Assembly (NCBI RefSeq): GCF_000227135.1
Contig: NC_018253.1
Location: forward strand, 783,464 to 847,463
DNA length: 64,000 nucleotides
Direction of reading: 5' to 3'
Source: Leishmania donovani
Lineage: Eukaryota; Euglenozoa; Kinetoplastea; Trypanosomatida; Trypanosomatidae
The translations under genes were made by a program, and so were the position numbers. Numbering within the stretch: position 1 is the first letter of the stretch; the number at the start of each line of letters is the position of its first letter. The notes beneath the pieces were generated by a model. It was not told the DNA's origin. It did no database searches and was given only the letters and a program-made list of their open reading frames with translations. This document shows, piece after piece, positions 21,701 through 33,600 of this stretch.

Positions 21701-23153
21701 TTGTTGCCGGGAGGGGAAGGAGGCGCAAGTGTCGTGGTGCTAAGCCTGCGCTCTCGCTTCTTCTTCGCTGAAGGTGCACGCATGTGTGTGTGTGTGGGGA
21801 GGCCTCTGTGATTTCTTCCGGTTTTTCTGTAAAGTTTGGGCAATTCGCTGTTGCCTCCTTCCCCTCTGTGCACCTCTCCAGCATACCCGGTTGTATGCGT
21901 CCGTGCGCGGGCAGCTCCTGTGTGCTCCTCTTCTACCTCGACCCGCTTCCTTGCCTCGTGTTTTTTATGTTTATTTTGCATGTTTTCGTGGGCTTCTTCT
22001 CGTGTCAACCATTTCGATCTTTCTTTTTCCCTTTTCTGTTTGGCCTTTGCACTCCGCCTGCTCTCTCGTCACCACAGCACAGCAGTTTATCTTGCTCTGA
22101 ATCACACACACACACACACACACACACTTCACCCCACCAGTGTTGCCGCCCTTCCCCCCTCCTCCTCCTTCTTGTCCTGTCATACGTTCGACTTCAGCAT
22201 ATTAGTCGCCTTGTAGGTGTGTGCCATCTGTGTCTTGTCCCCTTCCCTACTAGCTGTAGAATCTGAATTCATTGTACATACCAACTTCACCAACGAGAGG
22301 GAGCACACACACACACACAGAGCGAAAAAGAAAGCGTTTGGCCTCCTTCCCTCCTGTACTTCTCCTCCGCACACGACGCTGGTGATCACTCCCACACGCC
22401 TAATCCTTTTGGCTTTTAGCTTTCCTTTGTGTTGGCTTCGTTTTATCTCTGTTTCTATTGTTTCTGCTGTTGTTGCGTTTATCGCCAGCGCCCTTGGCCT
22501 TGTCCTGGCATACACACGGGCTGGCACCCCAGCACCCCGGGGTGCCCAGGACTTCTGCGTCTCTGGACGGGTGTTCCATCTCGCTCTCTTCTTCCTCTTT
22601 CTCTTTCTTGTCCGCTGTCTGCGCAGATCTATATATATATATATACATACACACTCACACACGCCTCTATATACAAATCTGTATGGCTATATATCTTCCT
22701 GCTCTCTCGCCTTGTACGCCTCTTGTGTGTGCGCGCGAGTGTTCTCTTTTTTCTTTTTGTTTTCGCTCTTTCCTTTTGAGCGGAAGATTGTGATTCCTCG
22801 CTTGGTCGATCTGCCCTGTCCTGCCCTGCCCTGTCTTTGCTGCCTAAGTGTTATCTTTTTTTCGTTGACTTTTCCGCGTTGTGCTGCTTCGCCGTGTCTT
22901 TTTGCCCCCTCCCCCCAATCCTTTGTTGTTCGCATACGCACGCACGCTGCAGCGCTTTTTCATCGTCGTCTTGTTGTTGCCGCGGTCATCGTGCTCATTC
23001 TGTTGTTTTCTGCGCGTGCTTCTTCTGACTTCCTCTCCTGTGCCACGTCTCCAGGGGGTACGTTAGAGGAGGAGGGCCACTCTCCCGCGTCTCGGACCTT
23101 GTGGGCCACGTTGTCGTCGACTCTCTCTCTCTCTATACGCACACTGTGTAGCC
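18701..23153 (+). other. Long intergenic spacer / UTRs, no gene seen
   Basis: 4.4 kb without a convincing gene. Open frames are Ser/Leu/Cys/Phe-rich. It holds CA repeats at 22103-22127, TA repeats at 22630-22645 and several C/T-rich stretches. Together with 16487-18700 this makes nearly 6.7 kb between two coding regions, long for Leishmania. Confidence 0.55.
23000..23054 (+). promoter_or_regulatory. Candidate trans-splice acceptor for the 23154 kinase
   Basis: A T/C-rich stretch ends in CTCCAG with AG at 23053-23054, about 100 bases before the ATG. A further AG at 23065-23066 is close. Confidence 0.45.
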
Positions 23154-26100
23154 ATGTCTAATAGATCCCTGCATGGCGGGCACACCACCATACACAACAA
23201 CAACGCATACCATGACGCCGCCAAGGAGGAGCGCCAGCTTCAGGAGCAGCAGAAGCCCTCCATGCCCGGAAGCCACGCCGCCGTCGAGCGGATGACGGCA
23301 GTGCAAGTTGTCGACCGGCTGCGCTGGTGGCGCACCCATCGTGTGCGTGAGCAGCCCATCCCAGTCGATCACTTTGTGCTGCGCGGCAGCTACGCCAACT
23401 ACTCCTCGTTCGGCACGCGCCCCCTCGCTCCCAGTGTGACGCGACTGCTGCAGAAGGCACGCACGGTGCGGGCGCAGTACCTCCGTACACAACAGCAGCC
23501 ACAACACGAGGCGCCACGGCAAAGCCGACAAGTCTCGAGTCTGCTAATGGCCCCCACAGCGGGGGCATCCGTGCGCAGTGCTTCGAATGAGCGACTGGGC
23601 AGCGATGCGGGGGAGACGGAGCGCACCACAGGTTGCATTTCAGAAGAGGAGGGCCAGTATGGCGAGCGCCAGCAGCGGCAGCTCCGTGAGATGAATGATG
23701 ATGCGAAGGAAAAGGTGAACAACAAGCGCCGAGCCGCTGTCATCGCATCCTGGCCGCGGTCGCCGCGTCCCCTCAACGAGGTTGCCATTGCCTGCCTCGG
23801 AGAGCCGGCAGGGCAGCGTGATTCGGCCACTGATAATATTACCCGCATCTCACTCTCGGCGTCAGGTTCAGCCGGCACCTCTCCACCTCTCGTCAGAGCA
23901 GTGTCCGGGTCTGCTCCGAGTGTCGATACGCCTTCCGGTGCGTTGTATGTTCCCTCGGAACAGGAAGCGCGCGTCGCTGAGCGACTGCTCATGCTGTTCA
24001 GACCGCGCGCCGCCTCGGCACCGCTGCGATCACGTCGGTATCGGTGCACCGCAGGACGCCTTGATGCCACGTCCAGTGAATTCAGCGGTGAGCCCCCTCT
24101 TCAGGGCGATTGGGGACACGCGGAGGCCACTGGGCTGCACCATGAGCGCATGACACGCGTTTCCGCCTCTGACGAGATAACGGATGTTCGCCGCGCCCCC
24201 GGCGCAGCCGAAGCTGTGATTGTCCTGCACCACGCCCCGCGGCTCGTCTTGTACGAGAAGGGGTTGAACCCGAAGGCGGCACTGCGGGCCGCCGGCATCT
24301 CGTCGGATGCCCTCGAAAGTCTCGACGACGCTGCGGCGGAGAGCTCAGCAGAACTTTTCGCGCTGAGGAACCTACCCTTGTTCGCATTTGAGCGCTTCTT
24401 TTATCAGCAGCAGCTCCGCGGGCTGGCGGAGACGAGGCGGAGCCATACGCCGGGGATGCGGTCAGCATCGGCAGACGCCAGCGCGGAGAGCGCTGGGGTC
24501 CCTGAGAGCGACACGGCTTCCGCTCCGACGGGTGCTGCTGCTGGTGCTGTTGCGGCGGCAGACACTGCCGTGGACGACGACATCATTGCAAATGGTGATG
24601 ACGCATTCTTCTTCGGGTCGCCCTTGACGGCGACCTTAGCGTGCTCGCTGAAAACTGTCGTGCCACTGTCGTCGGTTGCGGCAGCTGCGGCTCCCGGTTC
24701 ACGTGGTCGAGACGGACGAGACGCTGCGGCCCGGCAAGCTGTACAGCATCGCGGCCGTGGTCGAGACGACGGCAGCAATCGCAGGAGGGGAGGCCGGGCA
24801 GCGCTGCGTGCTGTCTCAGTGCCGGCCCTGCCGCCAGTGTACAAGGGCGGATGCCCACAGATGACTCTCGCTACGTCGCATCACCACCTCAGTTCCGGCG
24901 CGCGGCTGCAGCAACAACAGCAGAGCTCGAATCGTCCCTCTCCGATTCTCTCGGCGGGGCTGCGCTCCAGCAAGGCGCCGCAGAACGGTGCTCATCTGTG
25001 CCTCCGTGTGGATGACCTGCAGGATGTGTACGTGTTCAACCCAGTTGTGGACATGATCGGCAAGGGTGCCTTCTCCAAGGTATACGCGGCGGTTCCCATC
25101 CTTCGCGGAAAAGAGGGACTTCGGCGCTTCGCCTCGCCGTTGCTGGACGGGCAGGCGGCCCCGTGCGGCAGCGACGAGCTCAGTGGCAGTGGCCCACGGG
25201 AGGGGGGCAGGCGCGTTTCAACGGTGCGGAGGGTGAGCCCAGTACGCCGGAACTCGTCCTCTACCGCGCTGCGTGTGGACCCTGCCGCCGGCGCGGCTGT
25301 CGGCGACGCGGCCGGGCCACTCACAGATGATGAGACGGCGAAGCGCAGACCGCACGCACAGTCACTGGCGGCGTCTCTACACTCTATTCCCGTTGTCGCA
25401 CTCAAGGTGATCCCGCGCAAGGCACGCCAGAAGCCGAAGGCGGCGCCTGATCCGCTTGCCACCACGCACTCCACTGCCGCTGCCGCGGCAGGAAGCGTCG
25501 CTTCGAACGCGCAGCAAGCAGCGCAGAACGACCAAAACAGCGTGCGTCGCGAACTCGTCGAGATCGAGCGCGAGGTCTCGATCCTGCGCAGTCTTCACCA
25601 CACCGGCTGTTCGCAGTTCTTCGAGGCGATCCGCACCCCAGACGCCTTCGTCATCGCGATGCGCGTCTTCCCTGGCAGCATGGATGCACAGCGCTACCTC
25701 TCCCGCTACGGGGCACCGTCAGAGGCGCGGGCGGCCCTGCTGCTCTTCCAGCTCGTCTCCACGGTGCAATATCTGCACACCAACTTTGGACTTATCCACC
25801 GCGACATTAAGCTGGAGAACATTCTCCTTTCCGAGGCCGACGCCGGAGTTCCTGACGCGCGCATCCGCGAGGTGCTTGGGCCGGCTTTGCACAAGTCCGA
25901 CACGTCAGCCATGATGACCGAGATCGAGGGTGGCCGAAAAGGCTGCGCCTCGGCGACGACCGCCGCCGAAACCCGGACAGCTGCACAGCGCCGCTATTCG
26001 ATGCTGTCCCGCAACGTGGCACGACTGCTGCGAGTGACCCTCATCGACTTCGGGCTCGCTCGCCGCACCCGTGCAAGTACCCTGTCACCGATCGTTGCCG

Positions 26101-28460
26101 CGTCGCGCGGGCGCGGTGCAGGGGCGCAACACGGCAGCCTGAACGCGACCATCACGTCGCCAACTCACCTTGCCTCTTTCCCACCCACCAGTGCATCCCT
26201 CGCGGCCAGCCACCCGCATGCCTCTCACAACCCGAACAGCAGCAGCTACAGTGGCAGCCTCGGCTCACCAGCGTCGTCCAGCGCGGGGTGTGCTGCCGGT
26301 GTAGTGATGCTCGCCAATGGCGGGAACAGCTCCAGCAACAGCTACACGCCGGCCAAACCGGCTCCACCGAAGCCGCCGCTGCTTTGTCGGCCACCCAGCG
26401 CGGCTGTCGGTGCTGGCACGGCACGCCTTGGGTCAAGTAGTGCGGGCATCAGCGCCATGGAACGGAGCACGCCGCGTGCTGGTATGCCTTCGCCGATGCC
26501 GTCCACGGCAAACATGTTCACCCGCTTCCTCGACCTCGAGGAGGAGATGGATGAGGAGGAAAACGGTGGCGCAGCGGGCACATCGAACACGACCGCCAAC
26601 ACAACCACGAAAGTCGGTGACCTCGGCCGGGGTGGTCGACGGGACATGGCCGAGAACGAGGACGACAGTGGCGCCTTCAGCACCGACGTGAGTGCGTCGG
26701 AGACGGACTGCGAGTCGGAAGGCGGCAGCACCGCTGAACCAAAGGAAGGGAGCGCACCGAACGGGGAGGAGCGCCTCGAAACAGGACCACAGCAGGAGCA
26801 TGTGGCGCGCAAAGCACTCATATCTCCCAGCGTGCTGAGAGCGCACCCACAGACGCCACCGGGATCAGCGATAATAGTGTCGCCTCCTCTGCCTCCGACC
26901 CCGATGCTCCTGTCCAGCACCACCGCTTTTACCCTCGATCACTTCAACGCAGAAAACAGTAGCAGCAGCTGCAACACCAGCGGCCCCGCTGCGGGCGGTG
27001 CTGGCCTGCGCAACAGATGTGCTAGCTGTATCTACACTTCCCATCAGCAGCTGTCACCGGCGCCTCCAGTCGTCGCGGCTGGTGTGAGCTCAGCGCCGGA
27101 TGACACCGAGGCAACACTGCTGCTCACTCCGTGCGGCACAGAGAAGTACCTCCCGCCCGAGGTGCTGTCTTGGATCCTGGAGCACGGCTGGGCGCGGCGC
27201 TCGACGACGGTGGGCCTCGCCCGCGCCATGGACCTGTATTCGATTGGCATCGTTGCATACGTGCTGCTCAGCGGCTGCTTTCCCTTCAACGCGTCCTCGC
27301 GGGCAACGCTGCTTCAGCAGCAGCAGCGGGTGCCGCGGTGCAACAGCGCTCGCTGGACTGGCGTGAGCAGCGCGGCCATCTCATTCGTGCAGCGGTTGCT
27401 AGAGCCGAACCCACGGAAGCGTATGACGGCGAAGGAGGCTCTTGAGCATCCGTTCCTGCACGAGGCTCGTCAGCTCGCCGAGAAGCTGTCGCTCGTGCCA
27501 CACGGAGAGGGAGAGGAGGCGTCACACCCGTCGACTTGGCGGGACGGTAGTCACATGGACAATCACCACCGCCACAGCATCGGCGGCACCGGTCGCCACT
27601 TCGAAGACGACGCCAACGTGCATGCGCGGTCGCACTGGGCCACGAGCACCACGGCAACGACTAACTTGCCGCACTCGGCGCCGTCGCCAACGCACCCTGA
27701 CCACACGCACTCTGGTGCTGCGATCGAGAGGGCGTCGACGCAGCCGAGTAGCAGCGTGAGCCTCGCCGTCTACGACTCTCAGCGCCGTCACGCAGGTGGC
27801 CCGTGCGAGCTGGCGGCAGCAAATGAGCCATCACCGCTGAGCAGCAACAGCGGCGCCGACGGTGGCGGCGAGCTGCTATGTCATCACGTGGAGAGTGGCA
27901 CTGCGCCAACTGCAACGAGCATCAGCAGTGGATGTCGTCTGTCCGACGCACCCCGCGTGTGCCGCAGCAGCGACGAGTGCGAGAGAGATGATGTGCGCGC
28001 CTCCGTTACTCGTGATGTGCCTGGAAAGGTGCAGCCACTGCTGCAGGTTTGCAAGGAGAGTCCATACTCGACAACACCACCGGTGCCTGTCACGCCGACG
28101 TTGGCCAAACCGTGCACGGCAGCGCTGGCAAGGGCGGCATCGATCGAGCTACCCGCCCTCTCCTCGTTGGTGGCGCATCCAGCGAAACCCTCACCGTCTT
28201 CTACTCTTTATTTTACCGCGACAGGCACGACAGCGTCTGCCGACGGCGGTCGGGCGGAGAGGGCGACGCTGCCGGAGCCAGAATCTGCCGCAGCAGGATC
28301 ATCGGCACCAGCGCTGGCGCCGGGCAGTAAGGATGCAGCAGCCGCAAATCGGCCTGTTTCTCTTTCGCCGGCCGCTACGACCAGCACTGCGAGGGCGACG
28401 GAGGGTGGCGAAGACGACTTATTCGAGTCTCTCTACAACAACATCATGTCGAGCGACTGA
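23154..28460 (+). CDS. Large CAMK-like protein kinase with split catalytic domain
   Basis: A 1768-residue protein. Residues 1-630 and 1440-1768 are low-complexity. The kinase domain keeps its key residues: Gly-rich loop IGKGAFSKVY (about 635-644), VALK (Lys-751), helix C Glu about 807, HRDIKLEN (Asp-884), DFG (Asp-965), a GTEKYLPPE segment (Glu-1336), the DLYSIGIVAYVLLSG helix and the RMTAKEALEHPF end (Arg-1423). It should therefore be active. The HRDIKLEN and LLSGCFPF features are CAMK-like. The domain is expanded by insertions: about 100 residues between Gly loop and Lys, about 60 between HRD and DFG, and about 345 in the activation segment, the last Ser/Pro-rich with an acidic EEEMDEEEN stretch. 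Such a long activation segment could carry docking or autophosphorylation sites; that is inference. The first ATG is used. Confidence 0.88.
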   Translation: MSNRSLHGGHTTIHNNNAYHDAAKEERQLQEQQKPSMPGSHAAVERMTAVQVVDRLRWWRTHRVREQPIPVDHFVLRGSYANYSSFGTRPLAPSVTRLLQKARTVRAQYLRTQQQPQHEAPRQSRQVSSLLMAPTAGASVRSASNERLGSDAGETERTTGCISEEEGQYGERQQRQLREMNDDAKEKVNNKRRAAVIASWPRSPRPLNEVAIACLGEPAGQRDSATDNITRISLSASGSAGTSPPLVRAVSGSAPSVDTPSGALYVPSEQEARVAERLLMLFRPRAASAPLRSRRYRCTAGRLDATSSEFSGEPPLQGDWGHAEATGLHHERMTRVSASDEITDVRRAPGAAEAVIVLHHAPRLVLYEKGLNPKAALRAAGISSDALESLDDAAAESSAELFALRNLPLFAFERFFYQQQLRGLAETRRSHTPGMRSASADASAESAGVPESDTASAPTGAAAGAVAAADTAVDDDIIANGDDAFFFGSPLTATLACSLKTVVPLSSVAAAAAPGSRGRDGRDAAARQAVQHRGRGRDDGSNRRRGGRAALRAVSVPALPPVYKGGCPQMTLATSHHHLSSGARLQQQQQSSNRPSPILSAGLRSSKAPQNGAHLCLRVDDLQDVYVFNPVVDMIGKGAFSKVYAAVPILRGKEGLRRFASPLLDGQAAPCGSDELSGSGPREGGRRVSTVRRVSPVRRNSSSTALRVDPAAGAAVGDAAGPLTDDETAKRRPHAQSLAASLHSIPVVALKVIPRKARQKPKAAPDPLATTHSTAAAAAGSVASNAQQAAQNDQNSVRRELVEIEREVSILRSLHHTGCSQFFEAIRTPDAFVIAMRVFPGSMDAQRYLSRYGAPSEARAALLLFQLVSTVQYLHTNFGLIHRDIKLENILLSEADAGVPDARIREVLGPALHKSDTSAMMTEIEGGRKGCASATTAAETRTAAQRRYSMLSRNVARLLRVTLIDFGLARRTRASTLSPIVAASRGRGAGAQHGSLNATITSPTHLASFPPTSASLAASHPHASHNPNSSSYSGSLGSPASSSAGCAAGVVMLANGGNSSSNSYTPAKPAPPKPPLLCRPPSAAVGAGTARLGSSSAGISAMERSTPRAGMPSPMPSTANMFTRFLDLEEEMDEEENGGAAGTSNTTANTTTKVGDLGRGGRRDMAENEDDSGAFSTDVSASETDCESEGGSTAEPKEGSAPNGEERLETGPQQEHVARKALISPSVLRAHPQTPPGSAIIVSPPLPPTPMLLSSTTAFTLDHFNAENSSSSCNTSGPAAGGAGLRNRCASCIYTSHQQLSPAPPVVAAGVSSAPDDTEATLLLTPCGTEKYLPPEVLSWILEHGWARRSTTVGLARAMDLYSIGIVAYVLLSGCFPFNASSRATLLQQQQRVPRCNSARWTGVSSAAISFVQRLLEPNPRKRMTAKEALEHPFLHEARQLAEKLSLVPHGEGEEASHPSTWRDGSHMDNHHRHSIGGTGRHFEDDANVHARSHWATSTTATTNLPHSAPSPTHPDHTHSGAAIERASTQPSSSVSLAVYDSQRRHAGGPCELAAANEPSPLSSNSGADGGGELLCHHVESGTAPTATSISSGCRLSDAPRVCRSSDECERDDVRASVTRDVPGKVQPLLQVCKESPYSTTPPVPVTPTLAKPCTAALARAASIELPALSSLVAHPAKPSPSSTLYFTATGTTASADGGRAERATLPEPESAAAGSSAPALAPGSKDAAAANRPVSLSPAATTSTARATEGGEDDLFESLYNNIMSSD

Positions 28461-30661
28461 CGCGGAGCGGGCTTCTCCTTCTTACGAACGTGACACGTGC
28501 CTGCCTCCAATTCTCGCTCTGTCTTTGCGTAGAGGCACTTTGCGCGGGTGCTTGGCAAGCGCCTGTCCGCCTGTCCCGAGTGCGCTTGTGCGGCTTTCAC
28601 GGTGTTTCTTGTCCATGCAGGTGAGCGTGCTTTAACTGTGATGATGCTTGTGTTTCGACATGGCGTGCCTGCGACTAATTCTAGAGACTTCGCGTTCCCC
28701 CGGAGGAGTTGGATAGGCTCTCTGCGCAGAGACGCGTGAAGGAAGCGTCGGATGCCGTACTCCGTCTCTCTTCGTTCCTGCTTTGTTTGCTGTTTTTTTT
28801 TTTTCTCTCTCTTCCCATTGCGTTATGCGATGTGTTGGTGCCCGTGGTCGCTTCGTTGCTCTCGCCCCCCTCCCCCTTCCTCTGTTGTTGTTCCCTTCTT
28901 ACTGGATGGGTGTTTTCTTTTCTTTCGCGGTGTACATTCTGTGCGTGCCTCTGTGTGTGCGTGCCATCGTAATATCTCAAGTTTCTTCCTTCGCGGTCGC
29001 TTGCGTCTTTGTTTTTCTTCGTTGCCTACGTCTCTCCCTCTTCCCCCCTCCCTTCCCATGTCCGTTTTTCTACGAGGTCTACCCTCTTCTTCTTGGCTGC
29101 TGAGTGCAGATGTTCCCGGGCGTGTTGTGTGTGCGGAAGTGTTTCTGCCGTTTCTTGTTCTTGGGCAGTGCAGCCTCTTCTCCTCCGTTTTACTTCCCTC
29201 CCGACACACACACACACACACGCTGACGCAAACGCATATATATATATATATATATACATACATAGGGAGAGCGGATGTGTCCGTGTCGGTGCGCGCGCGG
29301 GTTTCTGTGCGTCTGAGTGCATCCTTTTCTTTCTTGCCCGTCTCTTCCTTTCTCCCCCATCTGCACCGGTGCCATCATGTTTTGCCTTAGCGGAGGGGAA
29401 CTTCGACAGACACAAGCAGCCGACGGCGATAATGTTCAATCAAGACACCAGCTGTACTTGTGTGTCTCTCTCTGTGTGTATCCGTGCGTCCTTCAGCCTG
29501 GCCCCCCTCCCCCACTGTGTACGGCACGTGCCTATGCACGTGTGTGTATGCCTGCACGTGCTAGGGCAGGTGCGTATGCGCGTGAAAGAGGCCCGTGCTG
29601 CTTAGAAACGCGGCCAGGGGTCTCAGCATGGATATGCCAGCCAGAGGAACACACCGCAGCAGGGGAGAGAGAGAACCAGCGAGAGGGGGTGCCGTACATT
29701 CCTCCACTCCTCCGCATCAACGTTGTCCTTCATGTACGTGCATGCGCTAGAAAAAGAAACAGACATGTGGGCCCCTCCTCCCCCCTCCTTGCTCACCGAC
29801 GCCCAGGCTATGTATTCACGTGGCAAAGGAGTAAAGGCTTCACACCGCCTCACCGGAGGCAAAAATCCGTCATGCTGCAAAAGCGTATGGGCAATCAGAA
29901 GAAGAAGCGAATGCGAGACGAAGAAAGACGCCGTTGCCTGCTTTGGCTTCGCATTCAAGTGACCGAGGCGACTGCGCGCACCAGAGGGCGCTGCATTCCA
30001 CACAGCTGCGTGGTGGGCGGGGAAGACCTTTAGGTTCTCCTCGGGCCTTCCCGACATCCGACAGAAGGGAGCACCGCGGAGAAAACGCTGAGGCTGGATG
30101 CACTTCATTTCCCCCCCTCTGCATCTTCAGTGTGCTGCTGCACGTGGTGGCGCCTCTGCGCTTCCATGTCTCCCACCATGCTCCTTTCATGGACCTGAGG
30201 ACACACGCCCAAAAACATCCCCAAGCCTCCACTGCACCGCAGCTGTCTCTCCCGGACCTCTACATGCTTATCGGCATCAAAAACGAGTCGTGCACACGAC
30301 CTCACACCTGCTTCCGCTCCTTTCCACTTGCGAATTATTTATCATCGCCAGCAAGAGAAGGATTGGCTGCATATCTCCTCCTTTTCCCGCACCGTTTCTT
30401 TTTTTTTCTTCTCTCCCCCTCTCCGTCTCTCTCTCTCTGCGCGCGTGTGTGCGTGTGCGTGTGCGTGTGCGTGTGCTGGTCTGCAAGTTGGTGCATGCCT
30501 GCTCTCGGGCCCCCTCTTACTCCTTCTCCTTGTTCTCTTCGCAGGCGACCTACAGCAGGGACGACATACTCGTCTCGCCTGCATCGCCCTTCATACCTTC
30601 CTCTGATTTTCCTTCCGTAGCAGCATCACAGCCACACACGCCCACACACAGAGATAGCACA
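28461..30661 (+). other. Spacer and 5' UTR before the giant pseudokinase
   Basis: CA repeats at 29204-29221, TA repeats at 29236-29255 and a (GTGTGC)n array at about 30447-30476. The frame of the next gene is open back to 30098, but that extension encodes UTR-like low-complexity sequence. No separate gene seen. Confidence 0.6.
30508..30544 (+). promoter_or_regulatory. Candidate trans-splice acceptor for the giant pseudokinase
   Basis: A C/T tract (about 30510-30540) ends in CGCAG with AG at 30543-30544. This removes the upstream ATG at 30098 from the mRNA and makes 30662 the first ATG, giving a 5' UTR of about 117 bases. Confidence 0.6.
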
Positions 30662-33600
30662 ATGACTAGGCGCACGGCGTCTTCAACTACATCCGGTAGC
30701 GACTTTTCTAACTCCTGTGATGAGGGGAGCATCCTGGAGGTCGAAGCCCTTGAAGAGCGCGCCGAGCTCGCGGACACAGGGAGGCACTTGCCTGCGCCAG
30801 CCCTCCGCGGCGGCGTCACGGTAGGAGGCGCCCGCCACAGCTCTGCGGCGGTGCTAAGCGGTGCTGCGGGCGCTCCTCTTGGTGAAGCCTTCGATGGCCG
30901 CCGTCACTCCAGAGACCAGCGTCAATTATCTGCCCCTCATCAGCAGCGGCTGCTTCCTGTGCCGCCTTCCCAGCGCCCCGAACGCGGCGATGATTTCATG
31001 GGCACGGGCCGAGACGTCGGCTTCAACGACAGTTTCGACGGCTTTCCATTATATGTGGACGAAGACGGTGTCATGAAGGTGTCTGGACACCGCCGGCACG
31101 ACCCATTTGCCTTTGGCTATGATGCTGTTGAGGAGGCCGACTTGGCCACAGACGGCGCTCGCGGGGGCGGTGGTCGCAGAAACTCCTACCATGGCGGCTC
31201 TGGCGCCGCGTTCGGCTCGTCTTCCGGCACGTCTGATGGTGCGTTTGTGTCCGGCAGCTCCTCGTATTCTTCCTCCCTTTACGAGGAGCACTACGAACCT
31301 TCCCATCAACAGCGGGGCCGAGCCTCTGTCCATGGGCACCGGCACAGCGCCGATACGAATGTGGGTGCCAGATATGGATACACACCCCTTGAGATGCACT
31401 ACGCTGGCGGCGCTGGCGTTGTCGCAACGTACGATGACGACGGCGCGCCGGTGCCCATCGACGCGGCGCTGCCCAGCCACCATCACATCGCGTCACGGCG
31501 TCGCCGCCTCGTGGGGGCTGCCTCCAGCGCGCAAGCACGGGCTCACAACGCAAAGCGGCGTCGCTCCAGTCGCAAGAAAGGCAAGCGCACTCGACGTCGT
31601 GGCACTCGCGGCGGGCAACTTGGAAGGAGGAACACCAACGCAACAGCCACCTCGCACTCACCCGCTGGCCGCCACGGAAGCCACAGTGGAGCGCACAGTT
31701 CAAGTCGCTTACCAACCCGTCTGTCAGGCAGCAGCCCCGTTCTGCTCGGCACGAATCCGTTGCTGAACATCGGCGGCGTGAATGTTGCGGCGACCGCCAG
31801 TGCCGCTGCGGCCGCCGCTATCCATGGCGGCCTCAGCTCCCTTCTCTCCGCCGGTGCTTCGATCAACGTCGGGCCCTCCGAGGCGGAGAAGGTGGTGCGA
31901 ATGCGCGAGCACCTGCTAGCGCGCGAGGCGGCGGTGAAGAAGCGATATTCAGCGGTTCGCCGCGGCTCTGCCGGGACCGCAAGCACTGGCGCGACGGTCG
32001 GCAGCGACAGAGGCGCATGGAAGACAGCGGCGGCAGACACCTTGCGCGTGTTAGCCTCCTCTCGCACAGGTGACGGCGCTGGCAGGGCCGCAACTAGTAG
32101 CGGTGCCCTCGCCTCACAGCACACTAGCGGCGCGGAGCCATTCAGCCCACTGTCGATGTCTCTGAAGGACTTGAATCGGAGCATCGGGCTGAACACGGGA
32201 AAGGCGGGGCCGGGGTCAGCCTTTGCGTTGGCAACGCTACGCTCTGCCCGCTTGCGCTCCAAGGACGCCGCCACGCAACTGCAGGCGGTGACGACGACAG
32301 GGGAGTCCGTGTATGTGCGAGAAGACCCCGCCTCTGCCGCTGCCGCAAGAGCGCGGGGTAGCGATGGCAAGGGTATTTCTGGCGACGACGGTGCGCCCGG
32401 CGCGATGCATGGCACAGCACTTGCTGCGGGGACGGCAACACATTTTGAACAGCTTATGATGACGCTGCGTGACCCCTACACGGGCCTCGCCATCGCCTCA
32501 GCTTACACGCCACTGATAACCAGGGCGGAGGCGGCGGTGGCAGTGCACACGTGCGCGGCTGGAATTCAGTTCTTTCGAGATCCGACGGTGCCTCGGCCAT
32601 CCGCAGTAGCGTTTCTGCCGTCGACTTCCTCGGCCTTGCCCGCTACACCCTCTCGGCTTTTGTCCACCGCCTACGTGCTGGATGTTGGTAATCCGCCGCT
32701 GGCACCTACGCCTGCAGGAATCGCAACCGTGCCTGACGAAGGATCGCTGCGTGCATCCTTCGGTGCACCGTACACATCGACAACTCCGCACACGACCATA
32801 TCTGCAAATCCCTCAACCACGTCGCTGTCGCCGCAAAAGCTGCATAATCGCGACGGCGTGGCGCGAGTGTACAAGGCGGCGACGGCGGCGGGTGACTCGG
32901 CTCAGGTGAGGCGGTGCCCGCCCACCGAGGCGGATCGCTTTTGCGACGTGCGCCCTCGTCTCACCGCTCGTGACGAAAACGCTAACGCAGGGGCGCCGCC
33001 CACAGTGGCGAGCAGCGGAAATGGTGGCGCGGCGTTGTCGGGTGTGAGCGGCCTCCGCGGCTCGGGCCAGTACACGGCGACGCCACTCAGTTCCGGTGAC
33101 TGCGCGCGCTCCTGGTGGAGATTGCAAAGCGGCGGGGCCGCTGCTGCCGGCGGCTACAGCAGTGCGGCAGCGCCTGCAGCAGCGGCAGATATTTCGGACA
33201 GCAGCGACCTTTTTCCGTGGCGTTGGCGCGGCAGAGCATCTGCATTCGATATGGGCGGCGGAGAGGTCCAAGACGGAGTCCCGATCGCCGCTGCATGGCA
33301 GGATGAGGCGGTGCGCGGATGTTACGGCGTATGGCCCGCGGTTGCTCACCTGCGCGGAGCTGCCGACGAGTACGGCGTTAGCCTTCCCCCGGCCGGCACG
33401 TCGAGCAGCGCCTCCGCCGCCATGCCGCCCTTCTTCGCATGGCCGCACCCTGCACCGCAGCTGCCCGCGTACCCGCCCTCTATCGCCCCCTACGCGGCAC
33501 CGCTCCATCCTCAACAAAACACCCGCTATCATGCCTGGACAGCTGAGGGCGTGTCGGCGACGTCGAACACCTCGTGCGTGGTGCACGTCTTCACTGTCTC

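Noticed and set aside
22217..23161. 314-codon open frame before the kinase gene
   Set aside because: It overlaps the kinase start and the candidate splice acceptor and has UTR-like composition.
30098..30661. 188-codon N-terminal extension of the giant pseudokinase
   Set aside because: It crosses a strong pyrimidine tract plus CAG acceptor at 30544 and a GTGTGC array; composition differs from the protein that follows.
28461..30661. Possible extra gene between the kinase and the pseudokinase
   Set aside because: Frames near 29317-30033 show no conserved features and include TG/CA repeat translation.
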